A stretch of DNA of 64,000 nt, taken from NCBI RefSeq assembly GCF_009649845.1, contig NZ_WJIE01000004.1:248001-312000 (forward strand), in the 5' to 3' direction. Shown piece by piece: positions 9,456-19,219 of the stretch. The position numbers and the translations under genes are program-made. A model generated the notes under the pieces. The model made no database searches. It saw nothing but the letters and a program-made list of their open reading frames with translations, and was not told where the DNA came from. Numbering within the stretch: the first letter of the stretch is position 1; the number at the start of each line of letters is the position of its first letter. This DNA is from Polyangium spumosum. Its GTDB lineage: Bacteria; Myxococcota_A; Polyangia; Polyangiales; Polyangiaceae.

Positions 9456-9474
9456 GGCCCGAGTCTACCGGGCC
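9456..9474 (-). promoter_or_regulatory. Hairpin directly before the lipoprotein start codon
   Basis: GGCCCG and CGGGCC pair around a 7-base loop and end at the base before the ATG at 9455. No purine-rich ribosome site is seen, so the structure may limit initiation or act as an intra-operon attenuator. Confidence 0.35.
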
Positions 9475-9495
9475 GCGGGTCGGTCTCGAAAGGGC

Positions 9496-10551
9496 TCAGT
9501 ACCCGGTGGCCTTGTCCGGGGCCGGCGCGGGTTGATACGAGCGTTTCGGCGCGGCGTGCACGCTCCCGCCCGGCCCGCCGCCCGGCGCGGCGCGCGCCTT
9601 CTGGGCGTCGGCCTCCATCGCGTCCGCCGCGGCGGGTTTGCCGGCAGGCGCGCTGCCGGCCACCTTCGAGGTCGCGGTCGGCGCCGGCGCCGCAGACCCG
9701 GCGCGGTTCGCGAGGGCGCCGCCCGTGTTCGTCTGCGCCGCTGCGTCGCTCTCCTTCAGCGCCTCCTCGGCGCGCGCCTTGTAACCATCGCTCTGCTTGA
9801 GCGCCGAATAGAGCTCCCTCGCGCGATCCGTGTTGCCGAGGCTCCGCTGGCACTGCGCCGCTTCCCACATCGCGTCCGCGGCCTGGGGCGTGCCCGGGAA
9901 ACGCGCGCCGACGTCGTCGTACAGGCCCAGCGCCGCGTCGCAGCCGGATCCGTCGCGCGTCGCGCGCGCCGCGGCGAGCGCTTTCACGGCGCCGTCCGTG
10001 TCCTTCGTCGTGTCCTTGTCGGCCGCGTCGTCCTTGCCCTTCTTCGCGCCCTCCGAGGCTTCGGCGAGCGCGGCCATCGGCGCGGGCGCTGCGGCCATCG
10101 GCGGGGGCGGGGCCGCGGCCTGCGAGAGATCGACCTCGTCGGGCGCCGGCACGCCGCGCTCGGTCACGCGCACCGGCGTGATCCCCACGGTGCCGGGTTT
10201 GGCGCGGAGCAAGAGCAGGCTCGAGCCGATCACCAGGAAAAAGAGCGCGGCCATCGCGAGCTGCGGCCTCATCGCGTGGCTGCCTGCCCAGGCGAGCGCG
10301 CGCAGTGCCTTGCGGTGCCAGGGCGTCGTGCGTTGCGCGTCGGTCACGGCCGCGAGGATGCGATCTTCGAGGCCGGGGCTCGGCTCGTCGAGCGGGAGCA
10401 TCGCGACCTCGCGCGTCGCGCGGAGCCCGTTCCAAGCCTCGCCGCAGCGCGCGCAGGACTCCACGTGACGGCGGAGCGCCGCGTACGTGAGCTCGTCGAG
10501 CTCCTCGTAGAGCGCATCCATCACGACCTGGTCGAACTTCTGGCAATCCAT
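9496..10551 (-). CDS. Zinc-finger (ZAS-type) anti-sigma factor with periplasmic C-terminal repeat region
   Basis: 351 aa, starting at the ATG at 10551 with AAGG upstream. The N-terminal domain carries the anti-sigma zinc motif H29-x3-C33-x2-C36 with C3 as a further ligand candidate. This should bind the sigma factor encoded 19 bp upstream. One TM helix lies at about 96-117. The outer part begins with a Pro/Ala-rich linker. It continues into helical, tol-pal/YbgF-like TPR sequence (ASC-type D-A-ALGLYDDVGARFPGT) and ends in another Pro/Ala-rich stretch. That layout would let an envelope-side repeat domain control release of the sigma factor. The role of the periplasmic part is inference. Confidence 0.88.
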   Translation of the reverse strand: MDCQKFDQVVMDALYEELDELTYAALRRHVESCARCGEAWNGLRATREVAMLPLDEPSPGLEDRILAAVTDAQRTTPWHRKALRALAWAGSHAMRPQLAMAALFFLVIGSSLLLLRAKPGTVGITPVRVTERGVPAPDEVDLSQAAAPPPPMAAAPAPMAALAEASEGAKKGKDDAADKDTTKDTDGAVKALAAARATRDGSGCDAALGLYDDVGARFPGTPQAADAMWEAAQCQRSLGNTDRARELYSALKQSDGYKARAEEALKESDAAAQTNTGGALANRAGSAAPAPTATSKVAGSAPAGKPAAADAMEADAQKARAAPGGGPGGSVHAAPKRSYQPAPAPDKATGY

Positions 10552-10570
10552 GGGAGCACCTTGCCCGGCG

Positions 10571-11197
10571 TTATCGCAGGGCTCGAGCGTAGTCCTCGTA
10601 CTCGGCGAGCGCTTCCTGCAAGCGCTCGAGGGCGTAACGCATCCTGCTCTTGACAGTATTCTCCGGCACCCCGGTGATCTCGGCGATGTCCTTGAACGGC
10701 ACGTTGCCGAGCTCCCGCAGGAGAAAGACCTCGCGTTGCTCGGGGGGCAGCCGCTCGACGGCGTGGGTGATCCGAACGCCGAGCTCGGCGCCGATCGCGA
10801 CCCTCTCGACCGAGGCGGTGGGGTGCGCGTCGGCCGTGCGCTCGGCGAGCGTCGGGCCCTCCTCGCCGTTTCCCGTGCTCGTGGCCTGATCCAGCGACGG
10901 GTGCCGCCGGAGCGCGGCTTTCCGCAGGTGGTCGATGCACACGTTCCGGGCGATGGTGTACGCCCACGTGGAGAAGCGGGCCTCGTGCTTGAAGTCGGCC
11001 GCGTTCTGCACGATCTTGACGAACACGTCCTGCACCAGATCCTCGGCGATCTGCGGCATGCGGACCTGGCGGAGGATGAAGTTGTAGACGTTCGTCTTGT
11101 GTCGGCGGACGAGACCGGCGAACGCCGCTCGATCACCACCCTGGAACCGCATCATCAGGACCTCGTCGGTCACCTCCTCGCGTGAGATGCTCGCCAT
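10571..11197 (-). CDS. ECF-family RNA polymerase sigma factor
   Basis: 208 aa. The ATG at 11197 is preceded by GAGGAGGTGACG, a strong ribosome site. Region 2 is clear (DLVQDVF, then RFSTWAYTIARN-x-CIDHLRK), as is region 4 with its helix-turn-helix (LPPEQREVF, then FKDIAEITGVPENTVKSR). Region 3 is replaced by a ~40-residue charged linker, as expected for group 4 sigma factors. It is cotranscribed with the anti-sigma gene 19 bp downstream. A candidate autoregulatory ECF promoter lies at 11267-11295. Confidence 0.95.
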   Translation of the reverse strand: MASISREEVTDEVLMMRFQGGDRAAFAGLVRRHKTNVYNFILRQVRMPQIAEDLVQDVFVKIVQNAADFKHEARFSTWAYTIARNVCIDHLRKAALRRHPSLDQATSTGNGEEGPTLAERTADAHPTASVERVAIGAELGVRITHAVERLPPEQREVFLLRELGNVPFKDIAEITGVPENTVKSRMRYALERLQEALAEYEDYARALR

Positions 11198-11266
11198 CGT
11201 CACCTCCTCGTTTCCCGCGCGTCTGCCGGTGCGGGAGCGGGCGAAGCGAGGTCGTGACGCCGGTCC

Positions 11267-11295
11267 TTGGGACGCGCGACGGAGTCCGAAGTTCT
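11267..11295 (-). promoter_or_regulatory. Candidate ECF-type promoter of the sigma operon
   Basis: On the minus strand AGAACTT (11295-11289) and GTCCCAA (11273-11267) are separated by 15 bp. This resembles the GGAACTT...GTC pattern of many ECF promoters, and autoregulation is common for such operons. The site would give a ~60-base leader. A similar site precedes the gene at 21866. Confidence 0.4.
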
Positions 11296-11463
11296 GATCG
11301 GAGGGGGGCGTCGCTGCACGACGCCACCTTACCGGATCGGGACACGAGCGGAGCCGCGAAGTTTGGGTGGGCCGGGTCCTCGGAAAGACCTCGCGCCAGG
11401 GCGGATACCGAGCGCCAGCAAATTCACGCCACGTCACGTCCCGGGTCCGCGCCGGGTCCTCGG

Positions 11464-11493
11464 TTGCATCGGCGCGCCCCCGGAAAGTACACT
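11464..11493 (+). promoter_or_regulatory. Sigma70-like promoter of the envelope operon
   Basis: TTGCAT (11464-11469), an 18-bp spacer and TACACT (11488-11493), about 65 bp before the ATG at 11567. Confidence 0.5.
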
Positions 11494-11566
11494 GCCCACA
11501 AGCCGGCAAGCATGGCCGGGCGACAGCGTGTCCTTCCGCCTTGCTTGGCTGATGGGGTTGGTCTTC

Positions 11567-12478
11567 ATGCGATTCTTCCCGAAGACGCTCGCCGTGACGA
11601 TCGCGGCAACTTGGCTGCTCGCGGCGCCGGCCGGGGCCCAGGCGCCCACGGCGCCGCCGCCGTCGATGGCCCCGGGCGCGCCCCGCGCCGTACCGTCGGG
11701 CCAAACCCCACCACCCGCCGCGCCCACGCAGCCGGGCATGCAGCCGCCGCCGATGCAGCAGCCGCCGGTGCAGCAGCAGCAGCCGATGCAGCCGGGCATG
11801 CAGCCTCAGCCTCCGACGCAGCCCGGCATGCAACCCGCGCCGCCGCCGGCCGTCCCCGGCGCGCAGCCGGCCCCCGGGGCGCAGCCCGCGCCGCCGCCTG
11901 GCATGGATGGCCAGACGTACGCCGTACGCCTGCGTGATCTCGAGCAACGCATCGACGAGCTCAAGGAGCAGATCCGCCGCAGCCACACGCGGCTCTCGTT
12001 GCTCAGCGACACGATCCTCTCGAGCGGCGGCGCCGGCTCCCGCGCGAACCTCAAGTACACGAACGAGCTCTCGGGCGCCTTCAAGATCACGCGGCTGCTC
12101 GTCGTGCTCGACGGCGCGGTCCAGTACAACAAGACCGATCAGACGGGCGCGATCGCCGAGGCCGGCGAGATCCCCATCTTCAACGGCTCGATCCCGCCGG
12201 GGGATCACACGGTGCAGGTCCTCGTGAACCTGCAGGGCAACGGCTTCGGCGTCTTCTCGTACATGCGCGGCTACAGGCTCGAGGTCCGCTCGAACCACTC
12301 GTTCACCGCGCTCGAGGGCAAGACGATGACGCTGCAGATCGTCTCGTTCGAGAAGGGCGGCGTGACCACGCCGATCGAGGAGCGCCCCGCGGTGCGGTTC
12401 GTCGAGAAGGTCACGCAAGGGCTCTCGGATCCGAACGCGCCCGCGGGCGCGCCGGGGCCGCAGGGCGTCGCCAAGTGA
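11567..12478 (+). CDS. Exported Pro/Gln-rich protein with C-terminal beta domain
   Basis: 303 aa from the ATG at 11567 (GGGG ten bases upstream); an in-frame ATG at 11552 is the alternative. A signal peptide ending AGAQA is followed by ~75 residues of Pro, Gln, Met and Gly with repeated QPGMQP units. Next come a short coiled coil (about 120-150) and a compact C-terminal domain of mostly beta character (VVLDGAVQYNK, IPPGDHTVQVLVNLQG). I do not recognise the family. It is the first gene of the plus-strand run and lies 22 bp before the first TPR gene, so it is probably a periplasmic partner of those proteins. Confidence 0.85.
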   Translation: MRFFPKTLAVTIAATWLLAAPAGAQAPTAPPPSMAPGAPRAVPSGQTPPPAAPTQPGMQPPPMQQPPVQQQQPMQPGMQPQPPTQPGMQPAPPPAVPGAQPAPGAQPAPPPGMDGQTYAVRLRDLEQRIDELKEQIRRSHTRLSLLSDTILSSGGAGSRANLKYTNELSGAFKITRLLVVLDGAVQYNKTDQTGAIAEAGEIPIFNGSIPPGDHTVQVLVNLQGNGFGVFSYMRGYRLEVRSNHSFTALEGKTMTLQIVSFEKGGVTTPIEERPAVRFVEKVTQGLSDPNAPAGAPGPQGVAK

Positions 12479-12500
12479 GCGAGCGCCGGAAGGGGCACGC

Positions 12501-14909
12501 ATGAAGAGCACAGGCGGTTCCCGCGTGCGAAAGGCGCTCCTCGCGGGGCTCCTCTCGGCCGCTCTCGCCCTCGCGCCGGGCCTCGCCCACGCGCTCGACG
12601 CCGAGCAGGCGATCACGAGCGCGTCGCAGCAGATCGGCATCGCCGGAAACGGCCTGCGCGCGATCGAGGACGCGATCCAGAAGTCGAAGGGCCGCGAGCG
12701 CACGCCCGCGCAGCGTATCGCCGACGCCATGCTCCTCATGGGCTCGAGGGACTGGGAGCGCGCGGCCACGCTGCTGAACGAGATCCTCGAGAAGTACCCC
12801 GATCACCCCACGGCGTACCCCGACGCGCTCTCGCTGCTCGGCGAGACCTACTTCCAGTCGCGGCAGTACCTCTCGGCGCGCCGCGTCTACTTCAAGATCA
12901 CCGATCGAAACCAGGAGCCGCGTTTCCTCTCGTACCAGAGCAAGGCGCTCGAGCGGCTCGTGGACATCGCGCTGCGGACGAAGGACTACCGGCACCTCGA
13001 CGACGTCTTCGCGGCGATGAACCGCCTGCCGCCCGCGGCGATGACGAGCGGGATCTCGTACGCGCGGGGAAAAGGCCTCGTCGTGAAGAAGGACTGGGCC
13101 GGCGCGAAGGCGGCGCTCGGGGCGGTCGATCCGAAGAGCGCGTACGCGCATCAAGCGGGCTACCTGCTCGGCGTCGTGGCGATGAAGGAGGCGACGCCGC
13201 CGCCCGTCCCGCTCGCCGAGGGCGAGGTGCCGCCGCGGGCGCCGCGGAGCCGTTACGTCGCGGCGATCGAGCAGTTCCGCAAGGTCACGCAGCTCCCGCC
13301 GGATTCGAAGGATCACGAGCGGGTGATCGACATGGCCTGGCTCGCGATCGGGCGGCTCTTCTACGAGTCGGATCAGTGGGCGCAGGCCGTGGACGCGTAC
13401 AACCACATCGATCGCGCCTCGCCGGAGTTCGGGACGATGCTCTACGAGCTCGGCTGGGTGTACGTCCGGCTCGGCGACGTCGAGCGCGCGCAGCGGGCCC
13501 TCGAGGTCCTCTCCGTCGCGGACCCGAACAGCCAGGACATCGCCGACGGCTCGCTCCTGCGCGCCGACCTGATGTTACGCGCGGGCCAGTTCGAAAAATC
13601 GCTCAAGGTCTACGAGGGCGTGCGCGCGAACTACGATCCGATGCGGGCGCGCGTGGACGCCTTCCTCGGCGCGACGAGTGATCCGGCGGTCTATTACGAC
13701 AAACTCAGCGAGGAGCAGCTCGACGTCCTCGACGCGAGCTCGGGCCTGCCGACGCTCGCGATCCAGTGGGCGCGCGAGGCGGAGGACGGCCCGGCCGCGT
13801 TCGCCGTGATCGAGGGCATCTCGCAGTGCCGCACGCTCATCCAGCAGTCGAACGACGTCATCGAGAAGCTGAACGCGGTGATCTCCTCGACGAACCGCGT
13901 CCGCGCGTTCCCCGAGCTCAAGGCGGGCGAGGAGAAGGCGCTCGGGCTCATCAACCGCGTGGGCATCGCGCGGCTCGCGCTCGGACAGGGCATGGACGAG
14001 GTCGAGTCGTCGGCGCTCTCCGGCGAGATCGGGCAGGTGCGCGCGCGGCGTCGCTCGCTCGAGAAGCGGCTCGGCATCATCCCCGTCAACGACGCGGATT
14101 TCCAGGAGCGCGAGGGGCAGGCGCTGCGGCAGTGGAACGGCGCGTCGCAGGCCGTGCAGCGGATGACGCTCGAGGTGGACTCGCTCCAGGCGCAGGTGAA
14201 CGGCCTGCGTCGCATGATTCGCGAGGCGCCGCAGGTGGGCGTCGTGCGGGATCCGGCGTCCGTCGCGCGGTTCGAGCAGGAGCTCGCCGCGCACGAGCGT
14301 GATCTCGCGGCGTACCGCAAGCAGATCGCGAACCTGCGCAAGTGGGTGGGCGCGGGCAAGATGCAGGTCGGCTTCGGGGATCAGCGCTTCATCGAGGACG
14401 GGCAGGTGCGGCAGGCCTACCGCGAGGCGATCGTGCGGGAGGTCCAGCTCGCGATGGCGGGGCAGGGGGGCGCGGAGCTCGCGACGTACGCGAGGCGCAT
14501 CGCGCCGCTCCTGCAGAAAGGCGACGAGACGGACGCGAAGGTCTTCGCCGCGCTGAGTGATCTCGAGCGGGAGGTCGCGCGGCGGACGACGGACGTGCGG
14601 GCGATCCTGGCGCGCGAGACGGCCGCCGTGGTCGGCTACGAGGTCGAGCTCGAGCGGCTGGACAAGGAGGCGCGCGGGGTCGTGGGCGAGGTGGCCATGC
14701 GGAACTTCGGCCTCGTGCGAGATCGGCTGCGGAGCATCGTCTTGCGGGCCGACGTGGGCATCACTGAAGAGGCGTGGGAGGTGCGCGAGGAGCAGATGAC
14801 CCGCGTGCGGAGCCTGCGCGTCGAGCGCGCGCGCGAGGAGAGGCTCTTGCGCGAGGAGCTCGACGAGGTCCTCGACGACAGCGGCCCGACCGAGGCGGAG
14901 GGCAAATGA
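12501..14909 (+). CDS. Exported TPR protein with C-terminal coiled coil
   Basis: 802 aa. A signal peptide (cleavage near AHA, residue ~29) is followed by TPR-like helices to about residue 330. These include a canonical unit W-E-RAATLLNEILEKYPDHP and later ALEVLSVADPNS and DLMLRAGQFEKSLKVYEGV. From ~430 to the end the protein is heptad-rich and strongly charged, so a long coiled coil is likely. A GGAAGGGG site precedes the ATG. The stop codon overlaps the next ATG (ATGA at 14906-14909). Large exported TPR proteins of this kind act as periplasmic scaffolds; that role is inferred from context. Confidence 0.85.
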   Translation: MKSTGGSRVRKALLAGLLSAALALAPGLAHALDAEQAITSASQQIGIAGNGLRAIEDAIQKSKGRERTPAQRIADAMLLMGSRDWERAATLLNEILEKYPDHPTAYPDALSLLGETYFQSRQYLSARRVYFKITDRNQEPRFLSYQSKALERLVDIALRTKDYRHLDDVFAAMNRLPPAAMTSGISYARGKGLVVKKDWAGAKAALGAVDPKSAYAHQAGYLLGVVAMKEATPPPVPLAEGEVPPRAPRSRYVAAIEQFRKVTQLPPDSKDHERVIDMAWLAIGRLFYESDQWAQAVDAYNHIDRASPEFGTMLYELGWVYVRLGDVERAQRALEVLSVADPNSQDIADGSLLRADLMLRAGQFEKSLKVYEGVRANYDPMRARVDAFLGATSDPAVYYDKLSEEQLDVLDASSGLPTLAIQWAREAEDGPAAFAVIEGISQCRTLIQQSNDVIEKLNAVISSTNRVRAFPELKAGEEKALGLINRVGIARLALGQGMDEVESSALSGEIGQVRARRRSLEKRLGIIPVNDADFQEREGQALRQWNGASQAVQRMTLEVDSLQAQVNGLRRMIREAPQVGVVRDPASVARFEQELAAHERDLAAYRKQIANLRKWVGAGKMQVGFGDQRFIEDGQVRQAYREAIVREVQLAMAGQGGAELATYARRIAPLLQKGDETDAKVFAALSDLEREVARRTTDVRAILARETAAVVGYEVELERLDKEARGVVGEVAMRNFGLVRDRLRSIVLRADVGITEEAWEVREEQMTRVRSLRVERAREERLLREELDEVLDDSGPTEAEGK

Positions 14910-17900
14910 GCGTGCTTCGTCGATCCTCCTCGCGATCGGGGCGCGGCGCGTCGTCGATCCTCGCGCTCCTCGTGGCGACGTGCGTCGCGGGCAACGCCGC
15001 GTCGCAGCAGCCGCAGCCCGCTGCGCCTCAGCCCGCTGCGCCTCCTCCCGCTGCGCCTCCGACCGCGACTCCTCCCGCTGCTGCGCCTGCGACTGCGGCT
15101 CCGGTGACGTCCACGAGCGCGCCTCCCATCCCGCCGCCCACGCCTGCGTTCAAGCCGAAGGCGCACGCGCCACCGCCGCCGCCTCCCACGCCCGAGCAGA
15201 TGGCGGTCCTCGCCGAGCTCGAGAAGGAGGCCGCGACGTACGAGAAGGCCGCGCGCGACTACCGCTCGTCGATCACGCGCATCATCCAGCAGCACTACGA
15301 GCAACGTCGCCTCCGCGTCATCGCCGCGCTCGACCGCGAGATCGACATCGAGCACCGGGACCTCAAGAAGGCGCGCGAGGAGGCGATCCGCCGCCTCGAG
15401 AAGTTCGTCGATACGTACAGCGGCCGGAACGCGCACCCCGAGAGCACGCCCACGGCGATGTTCCGCCTCGCGGCGCTCTACGAGGAGCGCGCCCGCGAAG
15501 ACAGCGACCTGTCCGACGATCTCGCGATCGGCCTCCGGCCCGCGATCGCGCTCTACAAGCGCATCATCCGCGAGTTCCCGAGCTACAAGGAGCTCGCCGG
15601 CGTCTACTACTACCTCGGCCACGCCCTGAACGACTCGGCGCGGATCTTCGAGGCCCAGCAGGTCTTCCGGTCGCTCGTCTGCCACGACGGCTACCCGTAC
15701 CCCGTTCCTACGGATCCGAAGGATCCGACGCGGGATCTGGTCGGCAAGCTCCCGCAGGATCACGATCGCGACTACTGGATTGCCTGGGAGTCGCGACACC
15801 CGATCCCCATCGGCGAGGCCACGAAGCGCAAGGCCGCGGAGCCGCCGAAGAAGGGCAAGCCCAGGGGCAAAGGCAAGGCGACCGAGCCCGAGCCGGAGGC
15901 GCCCGCGATCGAGGACGAGCTCGTCTTCGTCAACCCGTACCCGGATGGCTGCAAGCCCATCCCGCAGAAGGTCGTGGAGGGCGCGGAGCCGCGGTACCTC
16001 GCCGAGGTCTGGTGGCTCATCGGCGACTACCACTTCAACGAGGTCGATCCGGGCGGCGGTCCCTTCACCTTGAACCGCGCCGAGGTCGCGTACGCGCGAT
16101 CGCTCCAGTACAAGAAGCCGCCCGTCTACGGCGTCGCGATGTACAAGCTCGCCTGGACGTACTTCAAGCAGCTCCGCTACGAGACGAGCGTCCGGCAGTT
16201 CGTGAAGCTGCTCGACTACACCGACGAGCAGGAGAAGCTCACGGGTGATCCGGGCACGGATTTCCGCGGCGAGGCGTACACGTACATGGCCGGCGCGCTC
16301 ACGTTCCTCGACTTCACGGGGCCGGCCGCCGACGAGCCCTTCGTCCCGCGCAGCGACATCCTCGACCTCGAGCAGGACCCGCGGATCCGCGAGCAGAAGA
16401 TGCGCATCGCGATCGACCGCGTGCAAAACGCCTCGCTGATCCCCCAGGATCGCAAGTGGACCGTGGACGTCTACAAGGCGCTCGCGGCCGAGTTCAAGGA
16501 GCTCAACCAGTACCGGAACACCGTCGAGGTCTCCGAGCTCATCCTCAAGAAGTGGCCCATGCACCGCGACGCGCCGGTCATGCAGGCGCAGATCGCGGAC
16601 ATCTACGACACGCTCGCCGGGCAGTCGCGCGAGGGCACGGCCGAGCGCGCCGAGAACTCGGCGAAGGCCCTCGAGGCGCGCACGAAGCTCGCGAACTACG
16701 TCGGCAAGACGCCGTGGGTCGAGGCGAACAAGGACGATCCGGAGGCCATCCAGACCGCCGAGCGCCTCGTGCGCGGTGGCCTCCGGCGCGCGGCGGCCGA
16801 TCACACGAACAGGGGCAGCGCGCTCGTGAACGCCGCGATCCAGAGCGGCGAGCAGGAGACGCGCACGAAGCTCTTCGAGCGCGCGCTCTCGGAGTACCGC
16901 ATGGCGGCGCTCGGCTGGCAGGGCGTGCTGCAGGAGGACGAGAACGCCCCCGACGCCTACGACAGCCGCTACTGGCTCGCCGACGCGAACCACATGGTCG
17001 TCGTGATCCAGGTGGCGATGGATCGCTCGCCGACGGCCGAGGAGATCGAGACCGCGCGGCGCACCGCCGTCGACGTACGCGACTCGAACGAGGACGACAA
17101 ACACCTCCAGCCGGCGGCGTTCATGGTCGTCGACACCGCGTACCAGGCGCTGCTCGACCAGTACAAGCTGCACAAGCGCAGCGGCGGTCAGCAGGGGATC
17201 GAGCAACGCACGGGGCTCCAGATCGTCACGGAGAACGACAAGCCGAAGGTCGTCGCCGAGGAGCTGCCGAAGGTCGTCAAGGACGCGGTCGCGGCGCGCG
17301 ACGAGTACATCCAGCGCGTGCCTCCGTCTGCGGATCTCTCGACGCGTGATCCGCAGACGAACCAGGACCAGAAGAACAGCGATCTCTACGCCTACCAGTC
17401 GGCCGAGTTCTTCTTCCTCTACGGCAACTTCGCCGAGGCGCGGCGCAGGCTCGAGCCGATCTACGCCGAGCAGTGCGGCAAGACGCCGTTCGGCTACCTC
17501 GCGTGGGAGAAGCTCACGACGATGGCGAACCTCGAGAACGACGTGCCGCGGTCCCGCGCGCTCGCCGAGGCCGCGATGACGAAGAGCTGCGCCGTGAGCG
17601 AGGAGCAGAAGCTCAAGGAGACGGACATCGCCCAGCCCACGATTTCGCGCGGCTACTACGTCGACGCCGCGGCGAAGTTCGAGAAGGCCGAGAAGATGCC
17701 CGACGGCCCCGAGCGCGTGCAGGCGTGGCGCGAGGCGGCGGCGCTCTACCGCGTGGCGCTGGAGAAGGCCCCGGCGCGGGACGAGGCGCCCGAGGCCGCG
17801 ATGAACGGCGCGTACTGCTACAAGCAGGTCGGCGACTACGACCAGGCCATCGAGATGTACACGCTCTTCATCAAGGAGTACGGGAGCGAGGCGAACCTCT

Positions 17901-19219
17901 CGAAGCTGGAGAAGGGCGACGAGGCTGCGAAGCCGCCGAAGCCGGCGGATCCGAAGCGTTACGGCGAGCGCGTGAAGTACCTGAAGCAGGCCTACGACGC
18001 GCTCAGCGCCGCGTACGTCCTCTTCTTCAACTACCGCGCCGCGGCCGAGACGTACGACACGATCTCGCGCAACGTTCGCTTCGAGAAGCCCGCGCGGCGC
18101 GAGGCGGCCCGGGCTGCCGTGTTGCTCTACGCGAACGTCGGCGAGCGGGATCGGATGATCGCCTCGCGGAGCGCGTTCCTCGGCCTCGACGCCCCGATCG
18201 AGCAGAAGGTCGAGATCGACTACATCGTCGCGTCGGCCGACCTCAAGACCTGGGACGAGAAGGGCCTCGACGAGGGCGCGAACAAGGCCGCGCGGGTCAA
18301 GGCCATGGACGCGATGGAGGACTACTACGAGATGAACCGCCTCACGCCGGCGGCCACCCCGTACCTCGTGCAGGCGGCCTACCACGCATCGAAGATGCGC
18401 AAGGCGGGAAGCGATCCGAAGGCGTTCGAGTGGTGCCGCAACACCATCAGCGCCTTCGACAAGTTCAAGGCGTTCGCCGCCGTCGACGGCAAGAAGGCGC
18501 TCGGCACGGCGCAGGCCGACATGGCCGCCGAGTGCGCCTACGGCACCATCAACGACCGGCTGAAGCAGTCCTGGGACTACGAGACCGGCCACCACCGCTA
18601 TGCAGGCGTCATCGACAAGGTCGTCAAGACGTTCGCCGACGAGCTCAAGAAGGCGGGTGACACGCACTTCAACGACCTGCAGTCCGTGATCAAGACGTAC
18701 GAGTCGCGCGCCTTGTCCGTCGCGGCCTTCGCGCGCCAGGGATCGCTCTACGACGCGTGCCGCACGGGCCTCTACTACACCGCGCCTCCGGCTCTGAAGC
18801 TCTACAATGAAAAAGAGGAGCGGCTCATCAAGCTCGCCGAGACGAGCGACCGCGAGGATCTGCAAGAGGTCGCCGACGGTTATCGCCAGAGGCGCCGCGA
18901 GCAGTGGCGCGAGGCGCGCGAGCGGCTCCTCAACGACGCCGATCGCGTCATGATCAAGTTCTACGTGCAGGCCGTCGTCTACGCGCGGGCCTGGAACGTA
19001 CGAAACCCGGAGGTCGACCACGCGATCCAGAGGCTCGCGTTCTTCACGGACATCCTCGGCGACGCGAAGATCCGCGACATGAGCCAGGGGATCATCGATC
19101 CCGAGACGGGGCAGCCGTTCCAGTACGCGGACGGCATGTTCCTGCGCACGCGGCCCGGCATGGCGCCCGCGCTCGAGCCCGACGGCCTGCCCGCCCCGCT
19201 CCCGGTGAGCCTGCCATGA
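14906..19219 (+). CDS. Very large exported TPR protein, GltD/AgmU-like
   Basis: 1437 aa, started at the ATG overlapping the previous stop. A signal peptide precedes a low-complexity Pro/Ala tract (residues ~33-90, with a repeated PQPAAP unit). The rest is almost entirely helical TPR-type repeats: for example RLAALYEERAR, LAGVYYYLGHALNDSARIFEAQQVFR, MYKLAWTYFKQLRYE and NGAYCYKQVGDYDQAIEMYTLFIKE (quoted in parts). An insertion near 310 is Lys/Pro/Gly-rich. Position before a TPR lipoprotein and an AgmX-type protein matches GltD (AgmU) of the Myxococcus gliding complex, a periplasmic TPR scaffold. Orthology is inferred from order and architecture, not alignment. Confidence 0.85.
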   Translation: MSVLRRSSSRSGRGASSILALLVATCVAGNAASQQPQPAAPQPAAPPPAAPPTATPPAAAPATAAPVTSTSAPPIPPPTPAFKPKAHAPPPPPPTPEQMAVLAELEKEAATYEKAARDYRSSITRIIQQHYEQRRLRVIAALDREIDIEHRDLKKAREEAIRRLEKFVDTYSGRNAHPESTPTAMFRLAALYEERAREDSDLSDDLAIGLRPAIALYKRIIREFPSYKELAGVYYYLGHALNDSARIFEAQQVFRSLVCHDGYPYPVPTDPKDPTRDLVGKLPQDHDRDYWIAWESRHPIPIGEATKRKAAEPPKKGKPRGKGKATEPEPEAPAIEDELVFVNPYPDGCKPIPQKVVEGAEPRYLAEVWWLIGDYHFNEVDPGGGPFTLNRAEVAYARSLQYKKPPVYGVAMYKLAWTYFKQLRYETSVRQFVKLLDYTDEQEKLTGDPGTDFRGEAYTYMAGALTFLDFTGPAADEPFVPRSDILDLEQDPRIREQKMRIAIDRVQNASLIPQDRKWTVDVYKALAAEFKELNQYRNTVEVSELILKKWPMHRDAPVMQAQIADIYDTLAGQSREGTAERAENSAKALEARTKLANYVGKTPWVEANKDDPEAIQTAERLVRGGLRRAAADHTNRGSALVNAAIQSGEQETRTKLFERALSEYRMAALGWQGVLQEDENAPDAYDSRYWLADANHMVVVIQVAMDRSPTAEEIETARRTAVDVRDSNEDDKHLQPAAFMVVDTAYQALLDQYKLHKRSGGQQGIEQRTGLQIVTENDKPKVVAEELPKVVKDAVAARDEYIQRVPPSADLSTRDPQTNQDQKNSDLYAYQSAEFFFLYGNFAEARRRLEPIYAEQCGKTPFGYLAWEKLTTMANLENDVPRSRALAEAAMTKSCAVSEEQKLKETDIAQPTISRGYYVDAAAKFEKAEKMPDGPERVQAWREAAALYRVALEKAPARDEAPEAAMNGAYCYKQVGDYDQAIEMYTLFIKEYGSEANLSKLEKGDEAAKPPKPADPKRYGERVKYLKQAYDALSAAYVLFFNYRAAAETYDTISRNVRFEKPARREAARAAVLLYANVGERDRMIASRSAFLGLDAPIEQKVEIDYIVASADLKTWDEKGLDEGANKAARVKAMDAMEDYYEMNRLTPAATPYLVQAAYHASKMRKAGSDPKAFEWCRNTISAFDKFKAFAAVDGKKALGTAQADMAAECAYGTINDRLKQSWDYETGHHRYAGVIDKVVKTFADELKKAGDTHFNDLQSVIKTYESRALSVAAFARQGSLYDACRTGLYYTAPPALKLYNEKEERLIKLAETSDREDLQEVADGYRQRRREQWREARERLLNDADRVMIKFYVQAVVYARAWNVRNPEVDHAIQRLAFFTDILGDAKIRDMSQGIIDPETGQPFQYADGMFLRTRPGMAPALEPDGLPAPLPVSLP

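Larger units (their letters stand above)
11198..11566. other. Divergent control region between sigma gene and envelope operon
   Basis: 369 bp without a convincing gene. Open frames running through it are GC-rich shadows. It holds a candidate ECF promoter facing left (11267-11295) and a sigma70-like promoter facing right (11464-11493). Confidence 0.6.

Noticed and set aside
10571-12769. 732-codon frame including the sigma factor
   Set aside because: Only the last 208 codons are real; the upstream part is a shadow of the divergent exported-protein gene.
14636-19021. 1461-codon open frame on the minus strand
   Set aside because: It is antisense to the TPR gene at 14906 and rich in Arg/Ala/Val from third-position GC bias; no motif, signal or ribosome site.
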